DNA of 27,799 nucleotides from JARRON01 sp037383845 (lineage in GTDB: Bacteria; Pseudomonadota; Gammaproteobacteria; Steroidobacterales; XN24): NCBI GenBank assembly GCA_037383845.1, contig JARRON010000034.1, positions 1-27,799 on the forward strand, given 5' to 3'. Shown piece by piece: positions 17,672 to 27,200 of this stretch. Made by a program: the position numbers and the translations under genes. The notes under the pieces are model-generated. The model was not told the origin of the DNA. It worked only from the letters and a program-made list of their open reading frames with translations, and ran no database searches. The stretch's first letter is position 1, and every line of letters starts with the position of its first letter.

Positions 17672-17705
17672 GGAGTCACCAGGTCTGCGGCGGGGTCGGC
17701 AAGTC

Positions 17706-17715
17706 TGATATTCTA
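17706..17715. promoter_or_regulatory. Overlapping -10 elements in the trmJ/suhB divergent region
   Basis: The 107-base gap between trmJ and suhB holds a quasi-palindrome. Read on the plus strand it is an extended -10 (TG-A-TATTCT, 17706-17714). Read on the minus strand it is TAGAAT (17710-17715), a 5/6 -10 match. No good -35 box is visible for either strand. Leaders would be about 58 bases for suhB and 32 for trmJ. Confidence 0.35.
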
Positions 17716-17778
17716 CGCGGCTTGACGGGTGTCGCCGCTGCCTGCTTTGCGCGGAAGACGCCACCAGGAGAGACTTCC

Positions 17779-18609
17779 ATGCATCCCCTCCTAAACATCG
17801 GCGTTCGCGCCGCGCGGCGCGCCGGCGACCTCATTGTCCGGCACCTCGACCAGCTCGACGCCATCAAGGTGGCTTCCAAGGGCAGGAACGACTTCGTCAG
17901 CGAAGTGGACCGGATGGCCGAAGAGGACATTATCCACACCATCCGGCGCAGCTATCCCGACCACGCCTTCCTGGCGGAGGAAAGCGGGCGGCGCGGCGGG
18001 GGAGAAAGCCGCGGCGCCGAATTCACCTGGGTCATAGATCCTCTGGACGGGACGACCAATTTCCTCCACGGGTTCCCGGTCTTCGCCGTCTCCATCGCGG
18101 TGATGCAGGCAGAGCGGATCGAACACGGGGTGATCTACGACCCCATGCGCCAGGAGCTGTTCACCGCCAGCCGCGGCGGGGGCGCCACCCTGGACGGCCG
18201 GCGGATGCGGGTCAGCGAGGCCCGCCAGCTCGCCGGCGCCCTCCTGGGCACCGGCTTTCCCTACAAGCCGGGCAGCGACCTGGAGGCCTACACGGGCATG
18301 CTTGCCGACGCCATGCGCGCCACCGCCGGCGTGCGACGGCCGGGAGCCGCGGCTCTCGACCTGGCCTATGTGGCAGCGGGCCGGCTCGACGGTTTCTGGG
18401 AGATCGGCCTCAAGCTTTGGGACATCGCCGCGGGGGCCCTGATGATCCAGGAAGCCGGCGGCATGGTCGGCGATCTCACCGGCGGCAGCGGCTGGCAGAA
18501 GTCCGGCAACATCGTGGCCGGCAACCCGCGTATTTACGGGGCGCTGCTGGAACTCATCGCTCCCCACCTCACCCCGGAGCTCCGCCGCCCCACGCGGGCG
18601 GGCGCCTGA
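17779..18609 (+). CDS. suhB: Inositol-1-monophosphatase family protein SuhB
   Basis: It is a Mg2+-dependent phosphatase; in E. coli SuhB also joins the rRNA antitermination complex. The protein has 276 residues from MHPLLNIGVRAARRAG, with an AGGAGA Shine-Dalgarno about 8 bases upstream; a longer frame to 17722 lacks support. The metal and substrate motifs are AEESG (about 66-70), WVIDPLDGTTNFLHG (84-98, with Asp87 and Asp90) and WDIAAGALMIQEAGG near the C-terminus. The position, divergent from trmJ and convergent with secF, is the same as in Pseudomonas. An inverted repeat lies directly after the stop. Confidence 0.96.
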   Translation: MHPLLNIGVRAARRAGDLIVRHLDQLDAIKVASKGRNDFVSEVDRMAEEDIIHTIRRSYPDHAFLAEESGRRGGGESRGAEFTWVIDPLDGTTNFLHGFPVFAVSIAVMQAERIEHGVIYDPMRQELFTASRGGGATLDGRRMRVSEARQLAGALLGTGFPYKPGSDLEAYTGMLADAMRATAGVRRPGAAALDLAYVAAGRLDGFWEIGLKLWDIAAGALMIQEAGGMVGDLTGGSGWQKSGNIVAGNPRIYGALLELIAPHLTPELRRPTRAGA

Positions 18610-18620
18610 GTCTCCCAGCG

Positions 18621-18653
18621 AAAACGGCCGAAAGCCCTTCGGCTTCCGGCCGT
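18621..18653 (-). terminator. Rho-independent terminator of the queA-secF block (possibly bidirectional)
   Basis: The stem pairs CGGCCG (18625-18630) with CGGCCG (18647-18652), then after one mismatch AAGCC with GGCTT around a CTTC loop. On the minus strand it is followed by TTTTCGC, so it fits termination of secF transcripts. On the plus strand, after suhB, the following bases are not T-rich, so it would be a weak terminator in that direction. Confidence 0.75.
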
Positions 18654-18681
18654 CTCCGGGTCTCTGTCGATCGTGCCCGAC

Positions 18682-19614
18682 CTAGGGAAGGGCGTCCGGC
18701 GTCTCTTCCTTCGGCGGCGGGGCCACGTCCAGGGTGCTGACCTTGAGCGACAGGGCCGTAGCGCTGGCCACGTAAATGGACGAGTAGGTACCCACGACAA
18801 TACCCACGATCAGGGCGATGGCGAACCCGGACACGGCCTCGCCTCCCAGGAACAGCAGCGCCAGCAGCACGAGCAGGGTCGTGAGCCCGGTGATGAGGGT
18901 CCGAGACAGGGTCTGGTTCAGCGACGCGTTCATGATGTCCTCGGTGGACTTGCGCCGCATGCGAAGCATGTTTTCCCGGATGCGGTCGAAGATGACGATG
19001 GTGTCGTTGAGCGAATAGCCCACCACCGCCAGCAGCGCCGCCAGCACGGACAGGTCGAAATCCAGCTGGGTAACGGAAAAGAATCCCAGCGTGATGATCA
19101 CGTCGTGCACCAGGGCCGCCACGGCGCCCACGGAGAATTTCCACTGGAAGCGGAAGGCGACGTAAGCCAGGATCATGATCAGGGCAAAAAGGGTCGCCAG
19201 TGCGCCCTGCTCCTGGAGTTCCTTGCCGACCTGGGGCCCGACGAACTCCACGCGCCGCAGTTCCACGCCCGGCTCCAGCTCCTGAAGCACGCCCATGATG
19301 GAGTCCCGCACCGACCCGGCCGCGGCACCGTCCTGGGGCAGGAGCTGTACCGTGACCTCCTTCGACGACCCGAAGTGCTGGACGATAGGCCGGTCGAAGC
19401 CGGCCGCCTCCAGGCCGGCGCGGATGGGCGGCAGATCGATGGGCTCCGGGAACGCCGCCTCAAGCACAACGCCACCACGGAACTCGATGCCGAAATTGAG
19501 GCCCCGGGTTGCCAGCGACACCAGGGAAATGGCGATGAGCACCCCGGAAATGATGGCGGCGATCCGGCGGGGACCGAGGAAATCGATATGGGTTTCGCGT
19601 TTGAAAAGTTCCAT
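18682..19614 (-). CDS. secF: Protein translocase subunit SecF
   Basis: SecF works with SecD in the inner membrane, using the proton gradient to help pull proteins through SecYEG. The 310 residues start with a short cytoplasmic N-terminus and TM1 (about 17-36), followed by the motif FGIEFRGGVVLEAAF. A periplasmic P4 domain comes next, then five membrane helices including GAVAALVHDVIITLGFFS, VVGYSLNDTIVIFDRIREN and LITGLTTLLVLLALLFLGG. A 20-residue Pro/Glu-rich tail ends the protein. The ATG is preceded by AAGGA and lies 11 bases after secD. Confidence 0.97.
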   Translation of the reverse strand: MELFKRETHIDFLGPRRIAAIISGVLIAISLVSLATRGLNFGIEFRGGVVLEAAFPEPIDLPPIRAGLEAAGFDRPIVQHFGSSKEVTVQLLPQDGAAAGSVRDSIMGVLQELEPGVELRRVEFVGPQVGKELQEQGALATLFALIMILAYVAFRFQWKFSVGAVAALVHDVIITLGFFSVTQLDFDLSVLAALLAVVGYSLNDTIVIFDRIRENMLRMRRKSTEDIMNASLNQTLSRTLITGLTTLLVLLALLFLGGEAVSGFAIALIVGIVVGTYSSIYVASATALSLKVSTLDVAPPPKEETPDALP

Positions 19615-19625
19615 GGACTGTCCTT

Positions 19626-21479
19626 CTACACCGGCAGCGACTGAACGCGCTTGCCACCGTAGAGCGCGTTGACGACGGCCCGGGTGCCCAGGATCGCCGT
19701 GAACATGGAGGTGATGATGCCCAGGGACAGGGTGACGGCGAAGCCCCGGATCGGTCCGGTGCCGAAGGTGAACAGCACCACGGCAGCGATCAGCGTGGTG
19801 ATGTTGGCGTCGGCAATGGATGAAAACGCCTTCTCGTAGCCGGAGTGGATCGCGGCCTGGGGCGTGTTGCCGTTACGCAACTCCTCCCGGATTCTCTCGA
19901 AAATCAGTACGTTCGCGTCCACCGCCATGCCCACGGTGAGCACGATACCGGCGATGCCGGGCAGGGTCAGCGACGCCTGCAGCATGGACAGGAGGGCTAC
20001 CACCAGGACCAGGTTGGCCAGCAGCGCCAGGTCGGCGATCAGCCCGAACACCCGGTAATAGACGGCCATGAAGACGATGACCGCCAGGAAGCCCACCAGC
20101 ACCGCTTCGAAGCCACGGTCGATATTTTCCTGACCCAGGCTGGGGCCGATGGTCCGCTCCTCCACCTTGTAGATGGGCGCGGCAAGGGAGCCTGCCCGGA
20201 GCAGAAGCGCCAGGTCCCGCGCCTCGATGGGGTCCAGGCCGGTGATCATGAACCGGTTGGAGAACACGCCCCGGATGGTGGCCACGCTGATGACCTCTTC
20301 CTCGGTCCGGGTTACTTCGCGACTCTCGCCGTTTTCCTCGACGGTCTCCCGTTTCTGCTCGATGAAGACTACCGCCATGCCCTTGTTCAGGTTCTCGCGC
20401 GTGGTCTCTCCCATCTTGCGGGCGCCCTTCGCGTCGAGATTGACGAATACAGCGGGCTGGCCCTGGTCGAAGCCCGCGGAGGCGCCGGTAAGCTGATCCC
20501 CGGTGACGATGACCTCGCGTTTCAGCAGCACCGGCTGACCGTTGCGGTCCTCGTAGAGCTGGGACCCCAGGGGCGCCCGGCCGCGCTCCCGCGCCTCGAA
20601 AGCGTTGTTGTTCTCGTCCACCAGCCGGAACTCGAGCGTGGCCGTCGCCCCGAGGACGCGCTCCGCCTGGGCCGGGTCCTGGATGCCGGGCAACTGCACG
20701 ACGATCCGGTCCAGGCCCTGGCGCTGCACCACCGGCTCGGCCACGCCGAGCTCGTTGACCCGGTTCCGCAGCGTGATGGTGTTCTGCTCGATGGCGAAGT
20801 CCTGGCGTTCGCGGACCTGCTGCTCGCTCATGCGCACCGCAAGCTCGAAGTCGTCTCCGGCTTCGCGCTCGTTGATGACCAGCTGGGGATCCGCTTCCCG
20901 AACTACGTCCGCCGCCGCTTCCCGCTCGGCCTCCGTGTCCAGCACGACGCGCACGACGTCGCCGTCGCGGCGGACCTGCTTGTAGCGGATGCGCTCTTCC
21001 CGGAGCATGGTCCGGAAATCCGCCTCGTACCGGTCCAGAGCCTGCCCGATGGCCGCGTCCATATCGACCTCGTAGAGGAAATACACGCCGCCGCGGAGGT
21101 CGAGCCCGAGGCTCATGGGCTCCAGGCCCAGGCTTCGCAGGAAGGCGGGTGTCCGGGGCGCCAGGGTCAGGGCTACGACGAATCCCCGGCCGAGCTCGTC
21201 CCGGAGCCGGTCCACGGCCTCCAGCTGCGCTTCCACGTCGTCAAAGCGGACCGTGACCCGGTCCTCGTCCAGGTAGGCCGCGTCGTAACCAATGGGGGCG
21301 GACTCCAGTACGCGGGTCACCCGCGTGACTGCGGTCTCGTCCAGGGGTCTGCCGCTTTCGTCGGAGACCTGCACCGCCGGAGCGTCACCGAAGACATTGG
21401 GCAGCGCAAAAACGATGCCGAGCAGGATGACCCCGGCAATGAGTGCGTTCTTCCAGGCAGGAAATCGGTTCAGGACCAC
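19626..21479 (-). CDS. secD: Protein translocase subunit SecD
   Basis: It is the partner of SecF in the proton-driven export motor, with 617 residues as in other gammaproteobacteria. The start is GTG (MVLNRFPAWKNALIAGV), preceded by AAGGGAG, and the N-terminus aligns with E. coli MLNRYPLWK. TM1 is at about 10-28, the periplasmic P1 domain has LGLDLRGGVYFLYEVD, and the membrane half includes GMAVDANVLIFERIREELRNG, ANITTLIAAVVLFTFGTGPIRGFAVTLSLGI and the final helix. It lies 36 bases after yajC. Long plus-strand open frames opposite it are GC-driven shadows. Confidence 0.97.
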   Translation of the reverse strand: MVLNRFPAWKNALIAGVILLGIVFALPNVFGDAPAVQVSDESGRPLDETAVTRVTRVLESAPIGYDAAYLDEDRVTVRFDDVEAQLEAVDRLRDELGRGFVVALTLAPRTPAFLRSLGLEPMSLGLDLRGGVYFLYEVDMDAAIGQALDRYEADFRTMLREERIRYKQVRRDGDVVRVVLDTEAEREAAADVVREADPQLVINEREAGDDFELAVRMSEQQVRERQDFAIEQNTITLRNRVNELGVAEPVVQRQGLDRIVVQLPGIQDPAQAERVLGATATLEFRLVDENNNAFEARERGRAPLGSQLYEDRNGQPVLLKREVIVTGDQLTGASAGFDQGQPAVFVNLDAKGARKMGETTRENLNKGMAVVFIEQKRETVEENGESREVTRTEEEVISVATIRGVFSNRFMITGLDPIEARDLALLLRAGSLAAPIYKVEERTIGPSLGQENIDRGFEAVLVGFLAVIVFMAVYYRVFGLIADLALLANLVLVVALLSMLQASLTLPGIAGIVLTVGMAVDANVLIFERIREELRNGNTPQAAIHSGYEKAFSSIADANITTLIAAVVLFTFGTGPIRGFAVTLSLGIITSMFTAILGTRAVVNALYGGKRVQSLPV

Positions 21480-21515
21480 GAGGGCTCCCTTCGTCCGGCG
21501 TGGGGAAAGGCCGGA

Positions 21516-21842
21516 TCAGATGCTTTTGAACGTGCCCTTGGGCATCACGGCGGCGACGGTCTGGCGCTGTACCTTGAGCACCACGCCCTCGGCCACCTCG
21601 ACCTTGATGAACTGCTCGCTGACGTCGGTGATCCGACCCAGGACGCCACCGCTGGTGACCACCTCGTCGCCGGCTTTCAGTTCGGACACCATCTTCTTGT
21701 GCTCCTTGGCGCGCTTCGTCTGCGGCCGGATCAGGAGGAAATAGAAGATGACGAAAATCAGGATCAGCGGCAGGAAGCTCATGAAAGGATCCGGCTGACC
21801 TGCGGGCGCCTGGGCCCAGGCATTGGAGATAAAGAATTCCAT
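21516..21842 (-). CDS. yajC: Preprotein translocase subunit YajC
   Basis: YajC is a small single-helix inner-membrane protein of the SecDF-YajC complex. It has 108 residues. The transmembrane segment (about 21-38, FLPLILIFVIFYFLLIRPQ) is followed by the family motif RPQTKRAKEHKKMVSELKAGDEVVTSGGVLGRI. The ATG at 21842 follows GAAGGA. A candidate promoter lies in the 101-base gap behind tgt, so yajC-secD-secF may be transcribed both from queA and from its own start. Confidence 0.96.
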   Translation of the reverse strand: MEFFISNAWAQAPAGQPDPFMSFLPLILIFVIFYFLLIRPQTKRAKEHKKMVSELKAGDEVVTSGGVLGRITDVSEQFIKVEVAEGVVLKVQRQTVAAVMPKGTFKSI

Positions 21843-21898
21843 GGAGACTGTCCTTCTTGGAGCCGCCCGGAGTGCCGGGGGCGGGAAAACAGCGGGGT

Positions 21899-21907
21899 AT
21901 TATGCCA
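21899..21907 (-). promoter_or_regulatory. Candidate extended -10 promoter for yajC-secDF
   Basis: On the minus strand TGGCATAAT gives a TG extension plus CATAAT (5/6 match to TATAAT). There is no clear -35 box, which is common for extended -10 promoters. The start would be near 21892, leaving a leader of about 50 bases that contains a small hairpin (CCCGG-AGTG-CCGGG on the plus strand, 21866-21879). Confidence 0.4.
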
Positions 21908-21943
21908 TGCCTGTGGCGTTACGCACCCCGTCCGGGCCGCGGA

Positions 21944-23062
21944 TTATCCTCCCGCCGGCTCGTCGCCCCTGGCCCGGGCCGCGTGGAAACGCCGCCGGAA
22001 GTCCGCGAAACCGCCGGCCTCAATGGCCTGGCGCATCTCGGCCATCAGCGACAGGTAGAAATGCAGGTTATGGATGGTGTTCAGGCGGGCGCCGAGGATT
22101 TCGTTGCAGGCCTCCAGGTGGCGGAGGTACGCCCGGGAGTAGTGCCGGCACGTGTAGCAGGTGCAGCCCGCTTCCAGGGGGGCCGTGTCGTCACGGTGCC
22201 GGGCGTTGCGGATACGCACCGTCCCCGTACGCGTGAACAGGTAACCGTTGCGGGCGTGCCGGGTCGGCATCACGCAGTCGAACATGTCCATGCCCAGCGC
22301 CACTGCCTCGACGATATCCGCGGGCGTCCCCACCCCCATTAAATAACGTGGCCGCTCCTGGGGCATGGCGGGTTCCACCGCGTCGATGACCGCCTCCCGC
22401 TCCGAGGCGGGCTCGCCCACGGACAGCCCCCCCAGGGCGTAGCCGTCGAAGCCGATTCCCGCCAGCCCCTCAAGAGACTCCGCCCGGAGCGCCGGGTACA
22501 TGCCGCCCTGGACGATGCCGAACAACGCCGCCGGGTTGTCCCCGTGGGCATCCCGGCAGCGGGCCGCCCAGCGCAGCGACAGCTCCATGGACTGTCGGGC
22601 CTCGGATTCCGGGGCGGGATAAGGCGTGCACTCGTCGAACACCATGACCACGTCCGAGCCCAGGGCCCGCTGGACCTCCATGGAGCGCTCCGGGCTCAGG
22701 AACACGGGCGAGCCGTCCACCGGCGAGGCGAATTTCACGCCGTCTTCGGTGATCTTGCGCATCTTGGCCAGGCTCCAGACCTGGAACCCGCCGGAGTCGG
22801 TCAGGATGGGCCGCTCCCAGTGCATGAAACGGTGCAGCCCGCCGTGGGCCTTCATCACCGCCTCGCCCGGCCGGAGCATCAGGTGGAAGGTGTTGCCGAG
22901 GATGATCTCCGCGCCAAGGCCTTCCAGTTCTTCCGGCGTCATTGCCTTGACGGTGCCGTAGGTGCCCACCGGCATGAAGGCCGGCGTCTCCACCGTCCCC
23001 CGGGGAAACTCGAGCCGGCCGCGGCGGGCCCGCCCGTCCTGTGCCATGAGCCGGAACTTCAC
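21944..23062 (-). CDS. tgt: Queuine tRNA-ribosyltransferase (tRNA-guanine transglycosylase)
   Basis: It exchanges the G34 base of GUN-anticodon tRNAs for preQ1 in queuosine synthesis. It has 372 residues. The GTG start (MKFRLMAQDGRARRG) overlaps the queA stop as GTGA. The general acid/base Asp is in ILTDSGGFQVWSL, and the nucleophile Asp in MFDCVMPTRHARNGYLFT. The zinc site CTCYTCRHY (C-x-C-x2-C) is completed by His in LNTIHNLHFY. All key residues are present. The queA-tgt-yajC-secD-secF order is standard. Confidence 0.98.
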   Translation of the reverse strand: MKFRLMAQDGRARRGRLEFPRGTVETPAFMPVGTYGTVKAMTPEELEGLGAEIILGNTFHLMLRPGEAVMKAHGGLHRFMHWERPILTDSGGFQVWSLAKMRKITEDGVKFASPVDGSPVFLSPERSMEVQRALGSDVVMVFDECTPYPAPESEARQSMELSLRWAARCRDAHGDNPAALFGIVQGGMYPALRAESLEGLAGIGFDGYALGGLSVGEPASEREAVIDAVEPAMPQERPRYLMGVGTPADIVEAVALGMDMFDCVMPTRHARNGYLFTRTGTVRIRNARHRDDTAPLEAGCTCYTCRHYSRAYLRHLEACNEILGARLNTIHNLHFYLSLMAEMRQAIEAGGFADFRRRFHAARARGDEPAGG

Positions 23063-24093
23063 GCCCGGGCCCCGGGAGACGGGGTCACGAACATGGCGTC
23101 ACCGTAGCTGAAGAACCGGTAGCGCTCGGCCACGGCGTGCCGATAGGCGGCCAGCACCGTTTCACGGCCGGCGAAGGCGGCCACCAGCATGAGGAGCGAC
23201 GACTCCGGCAGGTGGAAGTTGGTGACCAGGGCATCGACGACGCGAAAGCGGTACCCGGGCAGGATGAACAGCTCGGTCTCGCCCTCGAAAGGCTCGATCC
23301 GGCCGTCCGCCGCTGCCGACTCCAGGCTGCGCACGACTGTGGTTCCCACGGCGATGACCCGTCCACCGCGCCGGCGGGTTTCCGCCACCGCCTCGCACAC
23401 CGGGAGGCTTACTTCCACCCGCTCCTCGTGGAGGCTGTGCTGCCGGGGATCCTCGACGCGGACGGGCTGGAACGTCCCCGCGCCCACGTGCAGGGTGACG
23501 GTGGCCAGCCTGACGCCCATGTGCTGGATCGCCGCCAGCAGGGAGCGGTCGAAATGCAGGCCCGCGGTGGGGGCCGCCACCGCGCCGGGCGTCCTGGCAT
23601 AGACGGTCTGGTAGCGCTCCCGGTCCGGCTCTGCGTCGGCCCGGCGGATGTAGGGCGGCAGAGGTACGTGGCCGTGCGCTTCAAGCCACGACAAGACCGG
23701 CCGGTCGAAACGCAGGCGCCACAGCTCTTCGATTCTCTCGAGGATCTGCGCGCTGGCCCCGCCCTCGAACTCGATGCGGCCGCCCACCGCCGGCGTCTTG
23801 CTGGCCTTCAGCTGGGCAGTGACCGTGTGGTCGTCGCTGATGCGCTCCACCAGCATTTCCACCCGGCCCCCGGTGGCCTTGCGACCGTAGGCGCGGGCGG
23901 GAATGACCCGGGTGTCGTTCAGCACCAGCAGGTCGTTGGGCGCCAGCAGGCCTGGCAGGTCGCGAAACCGGGCGTCCCTGTAGCTGCCGAGGGCGCCGTC
24001 CACCACGAGCAGCCGGCTCGCCGGTCGCTCTGCCAGGGGCGACTGCGCAATGAGTTCCTCGGGAAGCTCGTATGAAAAATCACTGCGGCGCAT
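23059..24093 (-). CDS. queA: S-adenosylmethionine:tRNA ribosyltransferase-isomerase
   Basis: It adds the epoxycyclopentanediol group from SAM onto preQ1-tRNA, the step after Tgt. The 344 residues start at ATG with MRRSDFSYELPEELIAQSPLAERPASRLL, the family N-terminus. Other hallmarks are LLVLNDTRVIPAR, YARTPGAVAAPTAGLHF and FHLPESSLLMLV. It is first of the queA-tgt-yajC-secDF run and shares a 4-base overlap with tgt. A weak extended -10 (TGC-TAAACT, 24103-24111, minus strand) lies so close that the leader would be under 10 bases; no better promoter was seen. Confidence 0.97.
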   Translation of the reverse strand: MRRSDFSYELPEELIAQSPLAERPASRLLVVDGALGSYRDARFRDLPGLLAPNDLLVLNDTRVIPARAYGRKATGGRVEMLVERISDDHTVTAQLKASKTPAVGGRIEFEGGASAQILERIEELWRLRFDRPVLSWLEAHGHVPLPPYIRRADAEPDRERYQTVYARTPGAVAAPTAGLHFDRSLLAAIQHMGVRLATVTLHVGAGTFQPVRVEDPRQHSLHEERVEVSLPVCEAVAETRRRGGRVIAVGTTVVRSLESAAADGRIEPFEGETELFILPGYRFRVVDALVTNFHLPESSLLMLVAAFAGRETVLAAYRHAVAERYRFFSYGDAMFVTPSPGARA

Positions 24094-24135
24094 CGGCGGC
24101 GGAGTTTAGCACCGCCCCGGCGTCCCCCGGTGAAG

Positions 24136-24171
24136 GGGCCATGCCTCTTGGGGGCCCAAGAGGCTCGGCCC
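24136..24171. repeat. Strong inverted repeat upstream of queA
   Basis: An 8-base perfect stem GCCTCTTG/CAAGAGGC (24143-24150 and 24157-24164) with a GGGGCC loop is extended by an outer GGGCC/GGCCC pair (24136-24140 and 24167-24171). Neither side is followed by a T-run, so it is not a classical terminator. It could be a protein-binding site, a cruciform or a transcript-stabilising hairpin. Confidence 0.7.
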
Positions 24172-24178
24172 TCCAAAG

Positions 24179-24210
24179 GAAAAGGGGGCACCACCTCAGC
24201 GGTGCCCCCT
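24179..24210 (-). terminator. Rho-independent terminator of the large lipoprotein gene
   Basis: A 10-base perfect stem AGGGGGCACC/GGTGCCCCCT (24183-24192 and 24201-24210) has an 8-base loop. On the minus strand it is followed by TTTTCCTTT, giving a convincing terminator about 40 bases after the lipoprotein stop codon. Confidence 0.85.
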
Positions 24211-24250
24211 ATTGGGCCGTCCCTGGCCCCTCCGGGCGGTAGCCGGATTG

Positions 24251-27200
24251 CTAGTCGGTCAGACCGATGGTCCAGCCGGCGGCCCAGTTGCTGTCGGGAT
24301 CAAACCCACCGATGTAGTCAACGGTGTCGAAGAACCCGTCCTCGTTGGGAGGCGTGACGTCGCTGCCCACCAGGGCCGGGGAGCCGCTCAGCGGCTCCAG
24401 CCCCGTGGCCCCGCCCAGCAGCGGGTCCGTGGTCAGGTTGCCCGTCTGGGTCGTGTACCAGTCGGACACCAGCCAGGGATCGTCGGTCTCGCCGTCGCTG
24501 AAGTTGCCCAGGGAGCAACCGGAGACGATGGAGTTCTCCATGGTCAGGTTGCCCGTCCGGGCACCGGGATCACCCGCGAAGTTGAAGGTCTCGGCATTGT
24601 CGATATCGACGCAGTACTCGCCCCAGCCGGTGGAGATGGCGTTGTAGATGTTCGCGCCGGTCCCCTCGCGGAGCAGGATGCCGATATCGTCGTTGCCCGA
24701 ACCCAGGAACGTCAGGTTCGCCAGGGTGGGCAGCGCCCGCGGCGTGGACGTGTTCTCGTCGCCGTTGTTGTCCGCCTCGATGCCCTGGTCCCCGTCGTCA
24801 GCGTAGGACTTCACCAGCACGTGCTGCACCTTGCCGGTCCAGCCCTGGGTCCAGTCCAGGGCGTCATCGCCGGTGCCGGTCAGCACGATGTACTTGGCGT
24901 TCACCGTGCCGCCGAAGAACTCCACGCCGTCGTCAGCGTTGAGGTGCACCTGGATGTGGTCCACCTGGGTGCCGCTGCCCACGCCCTGGAAGGCGATGCC
25001 ATTGAGCTCGTTCTCAGGCGTGATCTCGAAGCCGGCGTGCTCGACGCGAACGTAGCTCAGCGCACCGCTGCTGTCGTCGGGCACGTTGCCGCCGTAGAGA
25101 CCGGTGGAGCCTTCGCCCTCGGCCTCGCAGACCAGCGTGCCGTCAGCGCAGCCATTGATGGGCGCGCGGCCGTTGATGATCAGGCCACCCCATTCGCCGC
25201 GGCCGACACCATCGCCGTCCGCAGAGGTCATCACGATGGGAGCCGCCGCAGAACCCACAGCGTTGATCGCTGAGCCGCGGTTGATGACGAGGAAGTCGCT
25301 GCCGGACTGGCCGATCAGCGTCGTGCCCGGCTCGATGGTCAGGGTCGCCGTGGCGGCAGTGGGATCCGGCGTCACGGCGCCACCCACGTCCTCGCCGATG
25401 AACACACCGCCGGTCACCACCCACACGATGTCGTTGGAGAGGGTGATGTCCTGGGTGTAAAGGCCCGAGATCTGGCAGGCCAGCGGGCTGGAACCTGGCA
25501 CCTCGACCGCGAAGTCGGGACAGGAGGTGGCAGCAGGCGTCAGGCCCACGGTCCACCCGGCAGTCCAGTCTTCGGCGGCGCTTCTCACGCCACCGATGAA
25601 GTCCACGGTGTCGAAGAACGGATCCGGCGGCGTGGTTCCCGCCCCCAGGGCCGGAGACGTGGCCGCCGGTATGTAGTTGACGAGCTGCGGACCGATCACG
25701 GAGTTGCCGGACTGGGCGTTGAACCAGTCAGACACCAGCCAGGGATCGTCCGTCTCGCCGTCGCTGAACTCGCCCAGGCTGCAGCCGAACATGATCGAAT
25801 TGACCATGGTCAGATTGCCGGAAAGGGCATCCGGCGGCGTGCCGGCGAAGTTGAAGGTCTCGGCGTTGTCGATGTCGACGCAGTACTCGCCCCAGCCGGT
25901 GGAGATGGCGTTGTAGATGTTCGCGCCGGTCCCCTCGCGGAGCAGGATGCCGATATCGTCGTTGCCCGAGCCGATGAACGTGAGGTTGGACAGGGTCGGC
26001 AGCGCACGCGGCGTGGACGTATTTTCGTCACCGTTGTTGTCCGCCTCGATGCCCTGGTCGCCGTCGTCCTCGAAGGACTTGGCCACCACGTACTGCACCT
26101 TGCCCTGCCAGCCCTGGGTCCAGTCCAGGGCATCGTCGCCGGTACCGGTGAGCACGATGTACTTGGCGTTCACCGTGCCGCCGAAGAACTCCACGCCGTC
26201 GTCCGCATTCAGGTGCACCTGGATGTACTCGACGATGGTGCCGTCACCCACGCCCTGGAAGGCGATGCCGTTGAGCTCGTTCTCAGGCGTGATCTCGAAG
26301 CCGGCGTGCTCGACCCGGACGTAGCGGAGGACGCCGCTGTCGTCGTTCGGGTTATTGCCACCATAAAGTCCGGTGGAGCCTTCGCCCTCGGCCTGGCACA
26401 GGGGCGTACCGTCGGCGCAGCCGTTGATGGGTGCGTTTCCGTTGATGATGAGGCCGCCCCACTCGCCGCGGCCGATGCCATCACCATCGGCGGAGGTCAT
26501 GACGATCGGGTTCTCCCGGGTGCCGTTGGCGAGAATGCGCGATCCGCGGGTGATCACCAGGAAGTCCGCGCCGGACTGTCCCACGATCCGCGTGCCGGGT
26601 TCGATAGTGAGGTCGACGCTGGTGGTGTTGTCCACGCCGACGAAGACGCCACCGGCCAGCACCCAGGTCACGTCGCTGGTGAGCGTGAAGTCCTCGGTGA
26701 GGGTGCCGGTGACCTGACAGGACGGGACCGCGGCGCCCTGGATAGGTGTGCCGTTGGGGCCGCAGTCCAGGGCGGTGCCGTCCGGATTCACGGTGATCAG
26801 CACCGTTTCGCTGTCGGAAGCGGAGTCACCGTCCGTGGCCGTGAAGGTGATGCTGTACGGGCTGTTGTCTTCGGTGCCCGCCTGCGGCGTCCAGCTGAAG
26901 CTTCCGCTGCCGCCGCCGTTATCGGTGAAGGTTGCACCGGCCGGCAGGGCACTGGTGGAGAGGGTCAGGGGTGCCGGGCCGTCAGAGTCCGAGGCCGAGA
27001 CGCTGAACGTCAGCGTGGCGCCCACGGTGACGCTGCGGTTGCCGATGGGCGTGAGCTGGGGCGGCTGGTTGCTGCCTACAAGGCCCACGTTGATCTGCAC
27101 TGTCTCAGAATCGGAAAGGCGTCCGTCCGTCGCCGTGAATTCCACCGAGTACGGGCTGCTGCCCTCGGCGCCGGCGTCGGGGGTCCACCGGAAAGCGCCG

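Noticed and set aside
19845..22058. 737-codon plus-strand open frame opposite secD and yajC
   Set aside because: It is fully antisense to clearly conserved genes, with composition typical of high-GC shadow frames and no recognisable domain.
24212..25273. 353-codon plus-strand open frame opposite the large lipoprotein gene
   Set aside because: It spans the terminator hairpin and is a mirror of the repeat modules; a similar frame at 26213-27256 shows it is a composition effect.
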